From positions 1 to 8,917 of the forward strand of contig JAMPGN010000174.1 in the NCBI GenBank assembly GCA_023663915.1: a DNA stretch of 8,917 nt, read 5' to 3'. The notes beneath the pieces are model-generated. The model did not search any database. It worked only from the letters and a program-made list of their open reading frames with translations, and was not told the origin of the DNA. Positions 1 to 6,763 of the stretch are shown one piece after another. Both the position numbers and the translations under genes were made by a program. The first letter of the stretch is position 1. Each line of letters starts with the position of its first letter. Source of the stretch: Eubacterium sp. (GTDB taxonomy: Bacteria; Bacillota_A; Clostridia; Lachnospirales; Lachnospiraceae).

Positions 1-2
1 AT

Positions 3-170
3 AAAAAACAGTACGAGGAGATCGTCAGGGGGCTGGCGGCGCGCTACGGTATCGTGATGGCGGAAGAAGAACTGCTTGCAAAGGCGAACAAATGGGAGCT
101 TGCCCACGGCGGATTGTCCGGCAGGACGGCGCAGCAGTTCATTGATTATCTACGCGGATTAAAGACATGA
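3..170 (+). CDS. C-terminal end of a DUF815-type ATP-binding protein (partial)
   Basis: An open frame enters from the left edge and stops with TGA at 168-170, giving the last 55 residues of a longer protein. The tail contains KWELAHGG followed by LSGRTAQQFIDYL. From memory this is the typical ending of DUF815 proteins, a family of AAA-like P-loop ATPases of unclear cellular role. The Walker motifs would lie upstream, outside the window, so ATP binding cannot be confirmed here. It reads in the same direction as the polyphosphate genes. It is separated from them by 148 bp holding two strong hairpins, so it probably belongs to a different transcription unit. The family call rests only on this short tail. 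Confidence 0.65.
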   Translation, partial: KKQYEEIVRGLAARYGIVMAEEELLAKANKWELAHGGLSGRTAQQFIDYLRGLKT

Positions 171-211
171 AGTTATACTAAGGCTGCAAAGGACGCAGCC
201 TTAGTATAACT
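171..211. terminator. Perfect 17-bp hairpin after the DUF815 gene
   Basis: Bases 171-187 and 195-211 are perfect inverted copies (17 bp) around a 7-base loop. The stem begins one base after the TGA stop codon. It can be lengthened by pairing GACAT (164-168) with ATGTC (212-216) if two bases bulge. There is no run of T after the stem on either strand, so it is not a textbook intrinsic terminator. It may still end or protect the 3' end of the upstream mRNA. Confidence 0.45.
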
Positions 212-222
212 ATGTCATGTCT

Positions 223-254
223 GGAAGAATGCCGCTGGGAGCGTGCATTCTTCC
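223..254. other. Second hairpin in the ppx upstream region
   Basis: GGAAGAATGC (223-232) pairs perfectly with GCATTCTTCC (245-254). The stem continues inward as CGCT (233-236) with AGCG (240-243), leaving T244 bulged and a GGG loop. That gives 14 base pairs only 11 bases after the previous hairpin. No T tract follows. It could belong to the ppx leader or to the 3' processing of the upstream mRNA. The sequence does not decide which. Confidence 0.45.
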
Positions 255-263
255 CATGATAAG

Positions 264-300
264 GTATAAGTATAGGAGTATAAGTAATAGAAAGTATAAT
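264..300 (+). promoter_or_regulatory. AT-rich tract with repeated -10-like boxes upstream of ppx
   Basis: The nonamer GTATAAGTA occurs at 264-272 and again at 278-286, 14 bp apart. A perfect TATAAT lies at 295-300. I see no convincing -35 hexamer at the right distance from any of them. TATAAT at 295 would start RNA near 307, leaving hardly any leader before the ppx ribosome binding site (304-309), so the earlier TATAAG boxes are better candidates. This is a probable promoter region whose exact -10 is not resolved. Confidence 0.35.
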
Positions 301-318
301 GTGAAGGGGAAATAGGAT

Positions 319-1848
319 ATGAAAACATTTGCGGCGATAGACGTTGGTTCTTATGAACTGGCGATGAAAATTGTTGAGATCTCTGCGAAGAGCGGGATCA
401 GGGAGATTGACCATATCAGACATCGTATTGATTTAGGCACGGACACTTTTGCCACGGGTAAGATCAGCAATGAGAGGGTGGATGAATTGTGCCGGGTGCT
501 TCGTGAGTATCATGAGATCATGCAAAGCTACCGGGTGGACGATTACAAGGCATACGGCACGAGTGCGATTAGGGAGACAGAGAATACGATGATCGTCCTA
601 GATCAGATTACACAGAGAACGGGAATTACGATCGAGGTTCTTAGCAATTCGGAACAGCGTTTTCTGGATTATAAGTCGATCGCGTCGGGCGGGGACGCTT
701 TTAACAGGATCATTGAGAAGGGCACGGCAATCGTCGATATCGGGGGCGGGAGCATACAGATTTCTCTTTTTGACAAGGACACGCTTGTGACAACCCAGAA
801 TTTGAAGCTGGGTGTGCTCAGGCTGCAGGATCAGCTTGGCAGGCTCAATATCCGCCCGGAGCAGAATGAGAGCATGCTGGATGAGATCGTAAGCTCCCAG
901 TTAGCGGTTTTTAAGAAATTATATCTGAAAGACAGGGTGATCGAGAACATCATCGTTGTGGATGATTATATTTCTGCTGTAGTTGGCAAGGATGTGGCGG
1001 GGTTGGAGCATACCAGCGTTGAGGCATCCGCCATGGACAAATTCTTAGAGCGTGTACGGGCGAAGTCCGTACTGGATGTATCCCGCATTCTCGGTATGCC
1101 GGAAGAAAATGTTCCATTGTTGTTTATATCGGGAATACTGCTCAACCGGATCTCGAAAGTGATGGGAGCGCAGTTGATCTGGGCGCCGGGCGTAAGCTTG
1201 TGTGACGGTATCGCATACGAGTATGGGGAAAAGCATAAACTGATCAAGGCGAATCATGATTTTGAACAGGATATCATAGCCTGCGCCAAGAATATCAGCA
1301 AACGCTATATGGGCAGCAGGCGCAGGAGTGAGACGCTTGAGCAGATCGCGCTGACCATCTATGACAGCATGAAGAAAGTGCACGGGTTAGGCAAGAGGGA
1401 GCGCCTGCTTTTACGTATCGCTACGCTTCTGCATGACTGTGGTAAATATATCAGTCTGGTGAATCTTGGTGAGTGTTCCTACAATATCATCATGTCCACG
1501 GAGATCATCGGATTATCCCATGTGGAGCGGGAGATCGTGGCGAACGTGGTCAAGTATAACCACATGGAGTTCGATTACTATGAGGCGATGGGGAAGGACG
1601 GCGCACTCGACAAGAAAGACTATCTGACGATCGCCAAACTCACGGCAATCCTTAAGATCGCCAACGGGCTGGACAGAAGCCATAAACAGAAGTTTAAGAA
1701 TGTCAGGACATCACTCAAAGAAGAGCAGCTTATTATTACAGTAGACGCATCTTTGGATATTACGCTGGAAAAAGGGTTGTTTTCAAAACGGGCAGAATTT
1801 TTTGAGGAAGTATACAGTGTGCGCCCGGTGATCCGGCAGAAAAGTTGA
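319..1848 (+). CDS. ppx: Ppx/GppA-family phosphatase with C-terminal HD domain (exopolyphosphatase-like)
   Basis: This 509-residue protein belongs to the Ppx/GppA family, which removes terminal phosphate from polyphosphate or from pppGpp in the cytosol. The actin-like ATPase fold fills roughly residues 1-300. Phosphate loop 1 is AIDVGSYEL (6-14), followed by YGTSAIRET (79-87), LSNSEQR (108-114) and the glycine loop DIGGGSIQI (140-148). The HD-type domain covers about 310-509, with LLHDCGK (H372, D373) and ILKIANGLDRSH (444-455). The start is ATG with AAGGGG ten bases upstream. Several usual residues differ. Loop 1 has SYE where the family has SNS. Q147 stands where the E. coli catalytic E150 would fall. 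The HHxH stretch after HD is replaced by VNLGECS. These look like subfamily traits rather than decay, since the frame is intact and the loops are otherwise conserved. Location beside ppk supports a polyphosphate role, but enzyme activity is inferred. Confidence 0.88.
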   Translation: MKTFAAIDVGSYELAMKIVEISAKSGIREIDHIRHRIDLGTDTFATGKISNERVDELCRVLREYHEIMQSYRVDDYKAYGTSAIRETENTMIVLDQITQRTGITIEVLSNSEQRFLDYKSIASGGDAFNRIIEKGTAIVDIGGGSIQISLFDKDTLVTTQNLKLGVLRLQDQLGRLNIRPEQNESMLDEIVSSQLAVFKKLYLKDRVIENIIVVDDYISAVVGKDVAGLEHTSVEASAMDKFLERVRAKSVLDVSRILGMPEENVPLLFISGILLNRISKVMGAQLIWAPGVSLCDGIAYEYGEKHKLIKANHDFEQDIIACAKNISKRYMGSRRRSETLEQIALTIYDSMKKVHGLGKRERLLLRIATLLHDCGKYISLVNLGECSYNIIMSTEIIGLSHVEREIVANVVKYNHMEFDYYEAMGKDGALDKKDYLTIAKLTAILKIANGLDRSHKQKFKNVRTSLKEEQLIITVDASLDITLEKGLFSKRAEFFEEVYSVRPVIRQKS

Positions 1849-1907
1849 AGATAAAGTAACGATGAGGAAATCTGGAATAGGATAGGAGAGGAGCGCAGGA
1901 GTGTAAG

Positions 1908-4028
1908 ATGGACTTTTCAAAGGTTGAATATTATACGAACAGAGAATTGAGTTGGCTGCTTTTTAACAAAAGAGTGCTTGGCGAGGCGAAGGATAAGAAG
2001 AACCCGCTCTTTGAACGGTTGAAATTTTTGTCGATCACGGCGTCGAATCTGGATGAGTTTTTCATGGTCAGGGTGGCTTCCTTGAAAGATATGGTCGGCG
2101 CGGGCTATAAGAAAAGGGACATCGCCGGGTTGACGGCGGCGGAACAGCTAGCCAAAGTGAATGAAGAAACTCATAAACTGGTGGAACAGCAGTATAATGT
2201 ATATAACCGTTCCTTGATGCCGCTATTATTGGAGAATGGACTGCATATTATTATGCATCATGAAGATTTAAATAAGGAAGATGGGGCGTATGTGGACCGG
2301 TATTTTTCAGATAATGTGTATCCGGTTCTGACTCCGATGGCAGTGGATTCTTCCAGACCTTTTCCGTTAATCAGGAATAAGTCATTGAATCTTGGGGCGT
2401 TAATCCGGAAAAAAAGCGGCGAGGAGGAATTGGAATTTGCCACCGTTCAGGTGCCGAGCGTCCTCTCCCGTATTGTGACAATTCCCGGCGATAAAGAGAA
2501 GAAAGTAATTCTGTTAGAGGAAGTGATTGAGCGGAATATTCGTAAACTGTTCCTCAATTATGATATCGTGTGCAGTTTCCCGTTCCGTATCATGAGAAAT
2601 GCGGATCTTTCGATCGAGGAGGACGAAGCGGAGGACTTGCTGCAGGAGATCGAGAAGCAGTTGAAAAAGAGGCAGTGGGGTCAGGTGATTCGGCTGGAAG
2701 TGGAAGAAGGAATGGATAAGAGACTCCTTAAGTTGATTCAGGATGAGCTACAGATCGGCGGGGAAGATATTTATGCGATCAAGGGACCGCTTGATCTGAC
2801 TTTTCTCATGAAAATGTATGGATTGGAAGGATTTGACCATCTTAAGGAGCACGCCTATTTAAAGCCCCAGCCGGTGCCGGAGCTGATGGAAGAGACGGAC
2901 GTGTTTGCCAAGATCAGAGAAGGCGACATTTTGATGCATCATCCTTACCAGACATTTGAGCCGGTAGTGAACTTCATCAGGCAGGCGGCGAAAGACCCCA
3001 ATGTGTTGGCAATCAAACAGACGCTTTATCGTGTCAGCGGCAATTCACCGATCGTTGCTGCACTGGAACAGGCGGCGGACAATGGCAAACAGGTATCCGT
3101 TCTTGTGGAGTTGAAAGCGCGTTTCGACGAGGAAAACAATATCGTCTGGGCGAAAAAACTTGAGAAAGCGGGATGCCATGTTATTTATGGTCTGGTGGGG
3201 CTTAAGACCCACAGCAAGATCACGCTGGTTGTCAGGAGGGAGGAACATGGAATACGCAGATACGTCCATTTGGGAACGGGTAATTATAATGATTCTACGG
3301 CGAAATTGTATACGGATGTGGGATTGTTTACCTGTTCGGAAGCGATCGGGGAGGATGCGACAGCCGTGTTTAATATGTTGTCGGGATACTCTGAGCCGCG
3401 TAACTGGAATAAATTGTCGCTGGCACCACTCTGGCTCAAGGACAGATTCCTGCATCTGATTGATCGGGAGAAAGCTTATGCATCGCAGGGTAGAAAAGCG
3501 CATATCATTGCAAAGATGAATGCACTCTGTGACAAAGATGTGATCGAGGCACTGTATGCCGCAAGTGCGGCGGGAGTGAAGATCGATCTGATCATCCGCG
3601 GAATATGTTGTCTGAAAACAGGGATTCCCGGCGTGAGTGAGAATATCACGGTACGTTCCATTGTAGGTAATTATCTGGAACATGCGCGGATTTTCTATTT
3701 TGAAAACGACGGCAAGCCGGAGTACTATTGCGCCAGCGCAGACTGGATGCCGAGAAACTTGGAACGTCGCGTGGAGATACTTTTCCCGGTGGAGAAACCG
3801 CAGTTACAGGAGAAATTGTGGCATATTCTGGAATGCCAGATGCGGGATACGGTGAAAGCGTCGATCTTACAGCCTGACGGCGGTTATGAGAAAGTTGACA
3901 GGCGCGGTCGAGAGGAATTTAACGCCCAGCTTAATTTCTGCATGGAGGCGAGAGAGGCGGCGCGCGCAGAGAAGGATATGGGAAATAAGAGGATATTCAT
4001 TCCGGAAATGCATCATGCGGAAGAATAG
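1908..4028 (+). CDS. ppk1: Polyphosphate kinase Ppk1
   Basis: Ppk1 reversibly transfers the gamma phosphate of ATP onto a growing polyphosphate chain. The 706-residue length is normal for the family. The N-terminal domain begins with NRELSWLLFN (11-20) and contains SNLDEFF (46-52), whose Asn contacts ATP in the family. The two C-terminal phospholipase-D-like domains carry TLYR (R375), ELKARFDEE (R405), the phospho-acceptor histidine in GLKTHSK (H435), and YLEHARIF (H592). All four positions carry the same numbers as the catalytic residues of the E. coli enzyme, so the active site is complete. The start is ATG with AGGAG at 1897-1901, six bases upstream. The gene follows ppx after 59 bp with no terminator between, so the two are probably co-transcribed. 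Having the synthetic and degradative enzymes together fits control of polyphosphate level by their ratio. Confidence 0.97.
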   Translation: MDFSKVEYYTNRELSWLLFNKRVLGEAKDKKNPLFERLKFLSITASNLDEFFMVRVASLKDMVGAGYKKRDIAGLTAAEQLAKVNEETHKLVEQQYNVYNRSLMPLLLENGLHIIMHHEDLNKEDGAYVDRYFSDNVYPVLTPMAVDSSRPFPLIRNKSLNLGALIRKKSGEEELEFATVQVPSVLSRIVTIPGDKEKKVILLEEVIERNIRKLFLNYDIVCSFPFRIMRNADLSIEEDEAEDLLQEIEKQLKKRQWGQVIRLEVEEGMDKRLLKLIQDELQIGGEDIYAIKGPLDLTFLMKMYGLEGFDHLKEHAYLKPQPVPELMEETDVFAKIREGDILMHHPYQTFEPVVNFIRQAAKDPNVLAIKQTLYRVSGNSPIVAALEQAADNGKQVSVLVELKARFDEENNIVWAKKLEKAGCHVIYGLVGLKTHSKITLVVRREEHGIRRYVHLGTGNYNDSTAKLYTDVGLFTCSEAIGEDATAVFNMLSGYSEPRNWNKLSLAPLWLKDRFLHLIDREKAYASQGRKAHIIAKMNALCDKDVIEALYAASAAGVKIDLIIRGICCLKTGIPGVSENITVRSIVGNYLEHARIFYFENDGKPEYYCASADWMPRNLERRVEILFPVEKPQLQEKLWHILECQMRDTVKASILQPDGGYEKVDRRGREEFNAQLNFCMEAREAARAEKDMGNKRIFIPEMHHAEE

Positions 4029-4070
4029 TGCGAAAAGCGCACATTCTCCGAATTGCTTCAGAAGTACCAT

Positions 4071-4077
4071 GGAGGAG
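4071..4077 (+). promoter_or_regulatory. Ribosome binding site that sets the maf start
   Basis: GGAGGAG lies four bases before ATG 4082. It favours that ATG over the in-frame GTG at 4028, which overlaps the ppk1 stop codon and would add 18 residues that are not part of the Maf fold. The ATG product begins MKIYLASASPRR, the conserved beginning of Maf proteins. Confidence 0.8.
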
Positions 4078-4081
4078 TGGC

Positions 4082-4669
4082 ATGAAAATATATTTAGCGT
4101 CGGCATCCCCGCGAAGAAAAGAACTGTTAAAACAGGTAGGGCTTTCTTTTAAGACGATGCCGAGCACGGTGGAAGAAAAGATCACGAAAACAGAACCGAA
4201 CGAGGTGGTAGAAGAATTGTCTTATCAGAAAGCGGTGGATGTCTGTGCCAGGCTGACAGCGGATGGCAAGGAAGATTTCGTCGTGATCGGGGCGGACACG
4301 GTGGTCTCGTGCTGGGGCGAGATACTTGGAAAACCGGAAAGCAAGGAAGACGCAGTCAGGATGCTTACAAAATTGCAGGGCGGGAGCCACCAGGTATATA
4401 CCGGAGTGACCCTGGCGTGGAAGTACAAGGATATGTCCGCCATGTATGCCACGTTCAGCGAGTGTACGGATGTGACCATGTATTCTATGACAGAGGAGGA
4501 GATCCGGCGGTATGTGGACAGCGGCGAGCCGATGGATAAGGCGGGCGCTTATGCGATCCAAGGGTTGTGTGCTGCCTATATCCAAGGGATATGCGGCGAT
4601 TATAACAATGTGGTCGGACTGCCGGTCGGAAGAGTGTATCAGGAGCTGAGGAAGCGTGGGATTGTGTGA
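4082..4669 (+). CDS. maf: Maf-family nucleoside triphosphate pyrophosphatase (dTTP/UTP type)
   Basis: Maf proteins hydrolyse non-canonical or surplus nucleoside triphosphates to the monophosphate and pyrophosphate. The 195-residue product has every family landmark: the N-terminal substrate loop LASASPRRKELL (5-16), the catalytic-acid motif GADTVV (70-75, D72), LGKPESKEDAVRML (82-95), the GGSHQVYTGV stretch (100-109), DKAGAYAIQG (152-161) and GDYNNVVGLP (172-181). The DKAGAYAIQG and NVVGLP forms resemble the YhdE-type dTTP/UTP enzymes rather than the m7GTP-specific YceF type. That substrate assignment is inference. The gene lies 53 bp downstream of ppk1 in the same direction, so it is likely the third gene of the cluster. 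The pyrophosphate and nucleotide chemistry gives a loose thematic link to polyphosphate metabolism. Confidence 0.93.
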   Translation: MKIYLASASPRRKELLKQVGLSFKTMPSTVEEKITKTEPNEVVEELSYQKAVDVCARLTADGKEDFVVIGADTVVSCWGEILGKPESKEDAVRMLTKLQGGSHQVYTGVTLAWKYKDMSAMYATFSECTDVTMYSMTEEEIRRYVDSGEPMDKAGAYAIQGLCAAYIQGICGDYNNVVGLPVGRVYQELRKRGIV

Positions 4670-4746
4670 GCATGGAGTGTAGCACATGTGGAAATATAAT
4701 GGGATTATGTAAACTAAATGGAGAAGGATGAAAGGAGGGGATTTTT

Positions 4747-5004
4747 ATGTTCGATGAGAAAGTATTGCAGTGTTTTCTGGATAACCAGACACAGCTTTAT
4801 CCGGAACCGGTGGCGGAGACGTTAGAAGGCGCGGAAAGCTTTCTTGAGGAGTGCATGGCGGTAGTAGTGGACTCTGTGCAGGAAGTGTGGGAATATTTCG
4901 AGGAAGAAGGCGTTGACATGGAAGGCGCCGGCGAGGAAGAGATTTTGGAAGCGGATGAAGTGTTCGAGATCGGGGATGGAAGATATCTGATCGTGGAAGG
5001 ATAA
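4747..5004 (+). CDS. Small, highly acidic protein of unknown function
   Basis: This 85-residue frame has an excellent ribosome binding site (AAGGAGGGG, 4732-4740) and a good distance to ATG, so I regard it as a real gene. The product holds about 26 Asp/Glu against a single Lys and a single Arg. It has no signal peptide, membrane segment or cysteine pair typical of a metal site. The start, KVLQCFLDNQTQLYPEPVAETLEGA, is not repetitive. The middle (about 28-57) looks helical, and the end, EVFEIGDGRYLIVEG, looks like a short beta hairpin. It therefore reads as a compact folded protein rather than a disordered tail. I do not recognise a family. From memory, similar proteins in gut clostridia sometimes carry an automatic glyoxalase label, but I see no motif supporting that. 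It sits 77 bp after maf and ends just before the convergent HAD gene. Confidence 0.75.
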   Translation: MFDEKVLQCFLDNQTQLYPEPVAETLEGAESFLEECMAVVVDSVQEVWEYFEEEGVDMEGAGEEEILEADEVFEIGDGRYLIVEG

Positions 5005-5036
5005 ACACGGAGTGGAAAATGAAACAAGAACAGCGG

Positions 5037-5069
5037 AAGCTGCTGCATGGAAAGTCAGTGCAGCAGCTT
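5037..5069. terminator. Hairpin between convergent genes, overlapping the end of the HAD gene
   Basis: AAGCTGCTGCA (5037-5047) and TGCAGCAGCTT (5059-5069) form a perfect 11-bp stem around an 11-base loop. On the - strand it is followed by a T-rich stretch with interruptions, and on the + strand by TCTCATCAT. The right arm encodes the last residues of the HAD protein (KLLH) and its stop codon lies in the loop side. It is the only stem-loop between the two convergent units, so it may serve both directions. The weak T tracts limit certainty. Confidence 0.5.
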
Positions 5070-5861
5070 TCTCATCATATTGGCAAGCCCATCATGTTCA
5101 TTGTCTAAGTCCGTCACCACATCGGCAGATTGTTTGACGTTGTCCGGAGCGTTTGCCATGGCGATGCCGCATCCTGCGGTTTCCAACATGGACATGTCAT
5201 TGTCGGCATCCCCGGCGGCGTAAGCATCGGATAAAGGTGCGCCGAAATAGTCACAGACGAAACGAACCGCATTTCCTTTCCCTGCGTCGTGGCGGAAGAG
5301 TTCGAGGTACATGCTGTTTGAATAGATTGTCTGAATCTTTCCCTGCGCCCAATCGGAAATCTCCCGCCGGAAGGATTCCAGCTTATCAAAATCATCGAGA
5401 CTGATAGCCAGCATCTTGAAAGGATCTTCCGTCAGTGCATCGATCAGATTCGGTGAGATAACGAGAGGAAGATGGATGCGTCTGCGGTAGAAGGCGATTT
5501 CTTCGTCGTCGGCAGGGGAGACGATGGCGTTCTCCTGATAAGTCTGTATATGCAGGTTATATTTTGCCGCCTGCTCCTGAAGATAAGACACATATGGCAG
5601 AGGAAGTCTTTTTTCCAGAATATTCTGTCCGCTGTCGCAATCATAGATCTGAGTGCCGTTGCTGCAGATCAAAACGATACCGGACTGGGTCAGCCCGGCA
5701 TTATTTTTGACTTCCAAGACACTGTTTTTGGGGCGTCCGGATGAGAGTATCAGTTTATTGCCTGCGGCAAGAAATTCGTCCAGGAAGGCTTTCGTGCCCG
5801 CCGATACTTGGCTGTCGTTATTTAAGAGCGTTCCGTCTAAGTCGGTAAATAAGAGTTTCAT
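5055..5861 (-). CDS. Cof-type HAD-superfamily phosphatase (HAD-IIB)
   Basis: The 268-residue product has the four HAD motifs. Motif I is FTDLDGTLL with nucleophile D7 and acid D9. Motif II is the serine in ILSSGRP (38-44). Motif III is the lysine in AGKGNAV (193-199). Motif IV is AAGDADNDMSML (215-226), with metal-binding D218 and D222. The long cap inserted between motifs II and III and the ending of the GIAMANA type (232-238) mark the Cof/YbiV subfamily. These enzymes dephosphorylate sugar phosphates, FMN or similar small molecules, and sequence alone does not give the substrate. Its start has GGAG nine bases upstream, inside the 17-bp gap after the PHP gene, so it is the last gene of the - strand operon. 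I see no altered catalytic residue. Confidence 0.92.
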   Translation of the reverse strand: MKLLFTDLDGTLLNNDSQVSAGTKAFLDEFLAAGNKLILSSGRPKNSVLEVKNNAGLTQSGIVLICSNGTQIYDCDSGQNILEKRLPLPYVSYLQEQAAKYNLHIQTYQENAIVSPADDEEIAFYRRRIHLPLVISPNLIDALTEDPFKMLAISLDDFDKLESFRREISDWAQGKIQTIYSNSMYLELFRHDAGKGNAVRFVCDYFGAPLSDAYAAGDADNDMSMLETAGCGIAMANAPDNVKQSADVVTDLDNEHDGLANMMRKLLH

Positions 5862-5878
5862 GATTTCATTCTCCAGAA

Positions 5879-6763
5879 TCAGAGTATATCATTGCCAGAT
5901 GCAAATCGCCGGGCATTCTTAATCTTATGAAGAAGCTCTTCCGGCACAAATAATTTACCATATCCTACGCCGAGATCAAGGTTGGGTTTATTTGTTCCGT
6001 GGAAATCAGAACCGCCGCTTAAGAGCAGGTCATATTTCGCTGCCAATTCGCGCATATCCCGTTCATCTTGATTGGTATAAGTGCTGTAGAACGCTTCAAT
6101 ACCCATAAGACCTGCATCTTTTAGGGAAGAGACCAGCTTGTCCAGACGTTCCTTTTCCATGTGGTATAAAGGCGGATGTGCTAATATGGGGATGCCGCCT
6201 GCCTGTAAAATCAGTGATACCGCCTGGGCGGGAGTCACTTTTTCCCTAGGTACAAAATATTTCGTGTGATCGCCCAGATACCGCGCAAAGGCATCCTGGC
6301 GGCTCTTAACGTATCCTTCCTCAAACAGATAGGAAGCGTAGTGTGCCCTTGTAATCACAGCGTCAGGGTTTCTTTCCTGTAACTTCTCATAGGTGATGTC
6401 GATGCCGGCTTCCCGTAAGTTATTGCACATCTTGATGTTGCGGTTTGTACGGGAGTCCACGAACTCCTGAAGTTTTGCTCGAAATTCGCGCGCGTTATAG
6501 GAGATATAGAGTCCTACGATGTGTACGTCTTTCTCTTCATGCTTCGTAGAAAATTCTATGCCCGGAATAAATTCGATCGAGTGCTGCCCCGAACGCAACA
6601 GGTTATCGGCGTGCGCGACAGCTTCATCCAGTCCGTCTATGGTATCGTGGTCGGTCAGTGCGACGGCGCAAAGCCCCTTTTGAATGGCATAATCCACCAA
6701 TTCAGTGGGGCTGTAGCTGCCGTCAGATTTGTTGGAATGCGTATGCAGGTCTACCGCTCTCAT
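5879..6763 (-). CDS. PHP-domain phosphoesterase, YciV/RNase AM (TrpH) type
   Basis: PHP proteins use a trinuclear metal site to hydrolyse phosphoesters. The 294-residue product has all the metal ligands: DLHTHS (H7, H9), D14, TDHDT (H39, D40), PGIEFS (E70), DVHIVGLY (H81), RAHYASYL (H141), ILAHPP (H196) and GSDFHG (D253, H255). The arrangement, with an insertion at about 90-180 carrying RAHYASYLFEEGYV, matches the YciV/TrpH group. E. coli YciV (RNase AM) removes 5' nucleotides from RNA, including rRNA precursors, and degrades 3',5'-bisphosphonucleotides. Extending either activity to this protein is inference. The start ATG directly follows the TAA of the ABC-F gene with no base between. The ribosome binding site GAGG lies inside the end of that gene, seven bases upstream, so translation is probably coupled. 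Confidence 0.9.
   Translation of the reverse strand: MRAVDLHTHSNKSDGSYSPTELVDYAIQKGLCAVALTDHDTIDGLDEAVAHADNLLRSGQHSIEFIPGIEFSTKHEEKDVHIVGLYISYNAREFRAKLQEFVDSRTNRNIKMCNNLREAGIDITYEKLQERNPDAVITRAHYASYLFEEGYVKSRQDAFARYLGDHTKYFVPREKVTPAQAVSLILQAGGIPILAHPPLYHMEKERLDKLVSSLKDAGLMGIEAFYSTYTNQDERDMRELAAKYDLLLSGGSDFHGTNKPNLDLGVGYGKLFVPEELLHKIKNARRFASGNDIL

Noticed and set aside
3045..3683. 212-codon open frame on the - strand
   Set aside because: It lies opposite the catalytic half of ppk1, has no recognisable motif or ribosome binding site, and is explained by codon bias on the coding strand.
4028..4081. GTG start for maf overlapping the ppk1 stop codon, adding 18 residues
   Set aside because: The added stretch is not Maf-like and has no ribosome binding site. 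GGAGGAG before ATG 4082 and the conserved MKIYLASASPRR start favour the later codon.
4127..4687. 186-codon open frame on the - strand
   Set aside because: It mirrors maf, is rich in His, Arg and Pro as shadow frames usually are, and shows no motif.
4695..4700. TATAAT between maf and the acidic protein gene
   Set aside because: The hexamer is perfect, but no -35 at 16-18 bp and no extended -10 is present, so an independent promoter is not supported.
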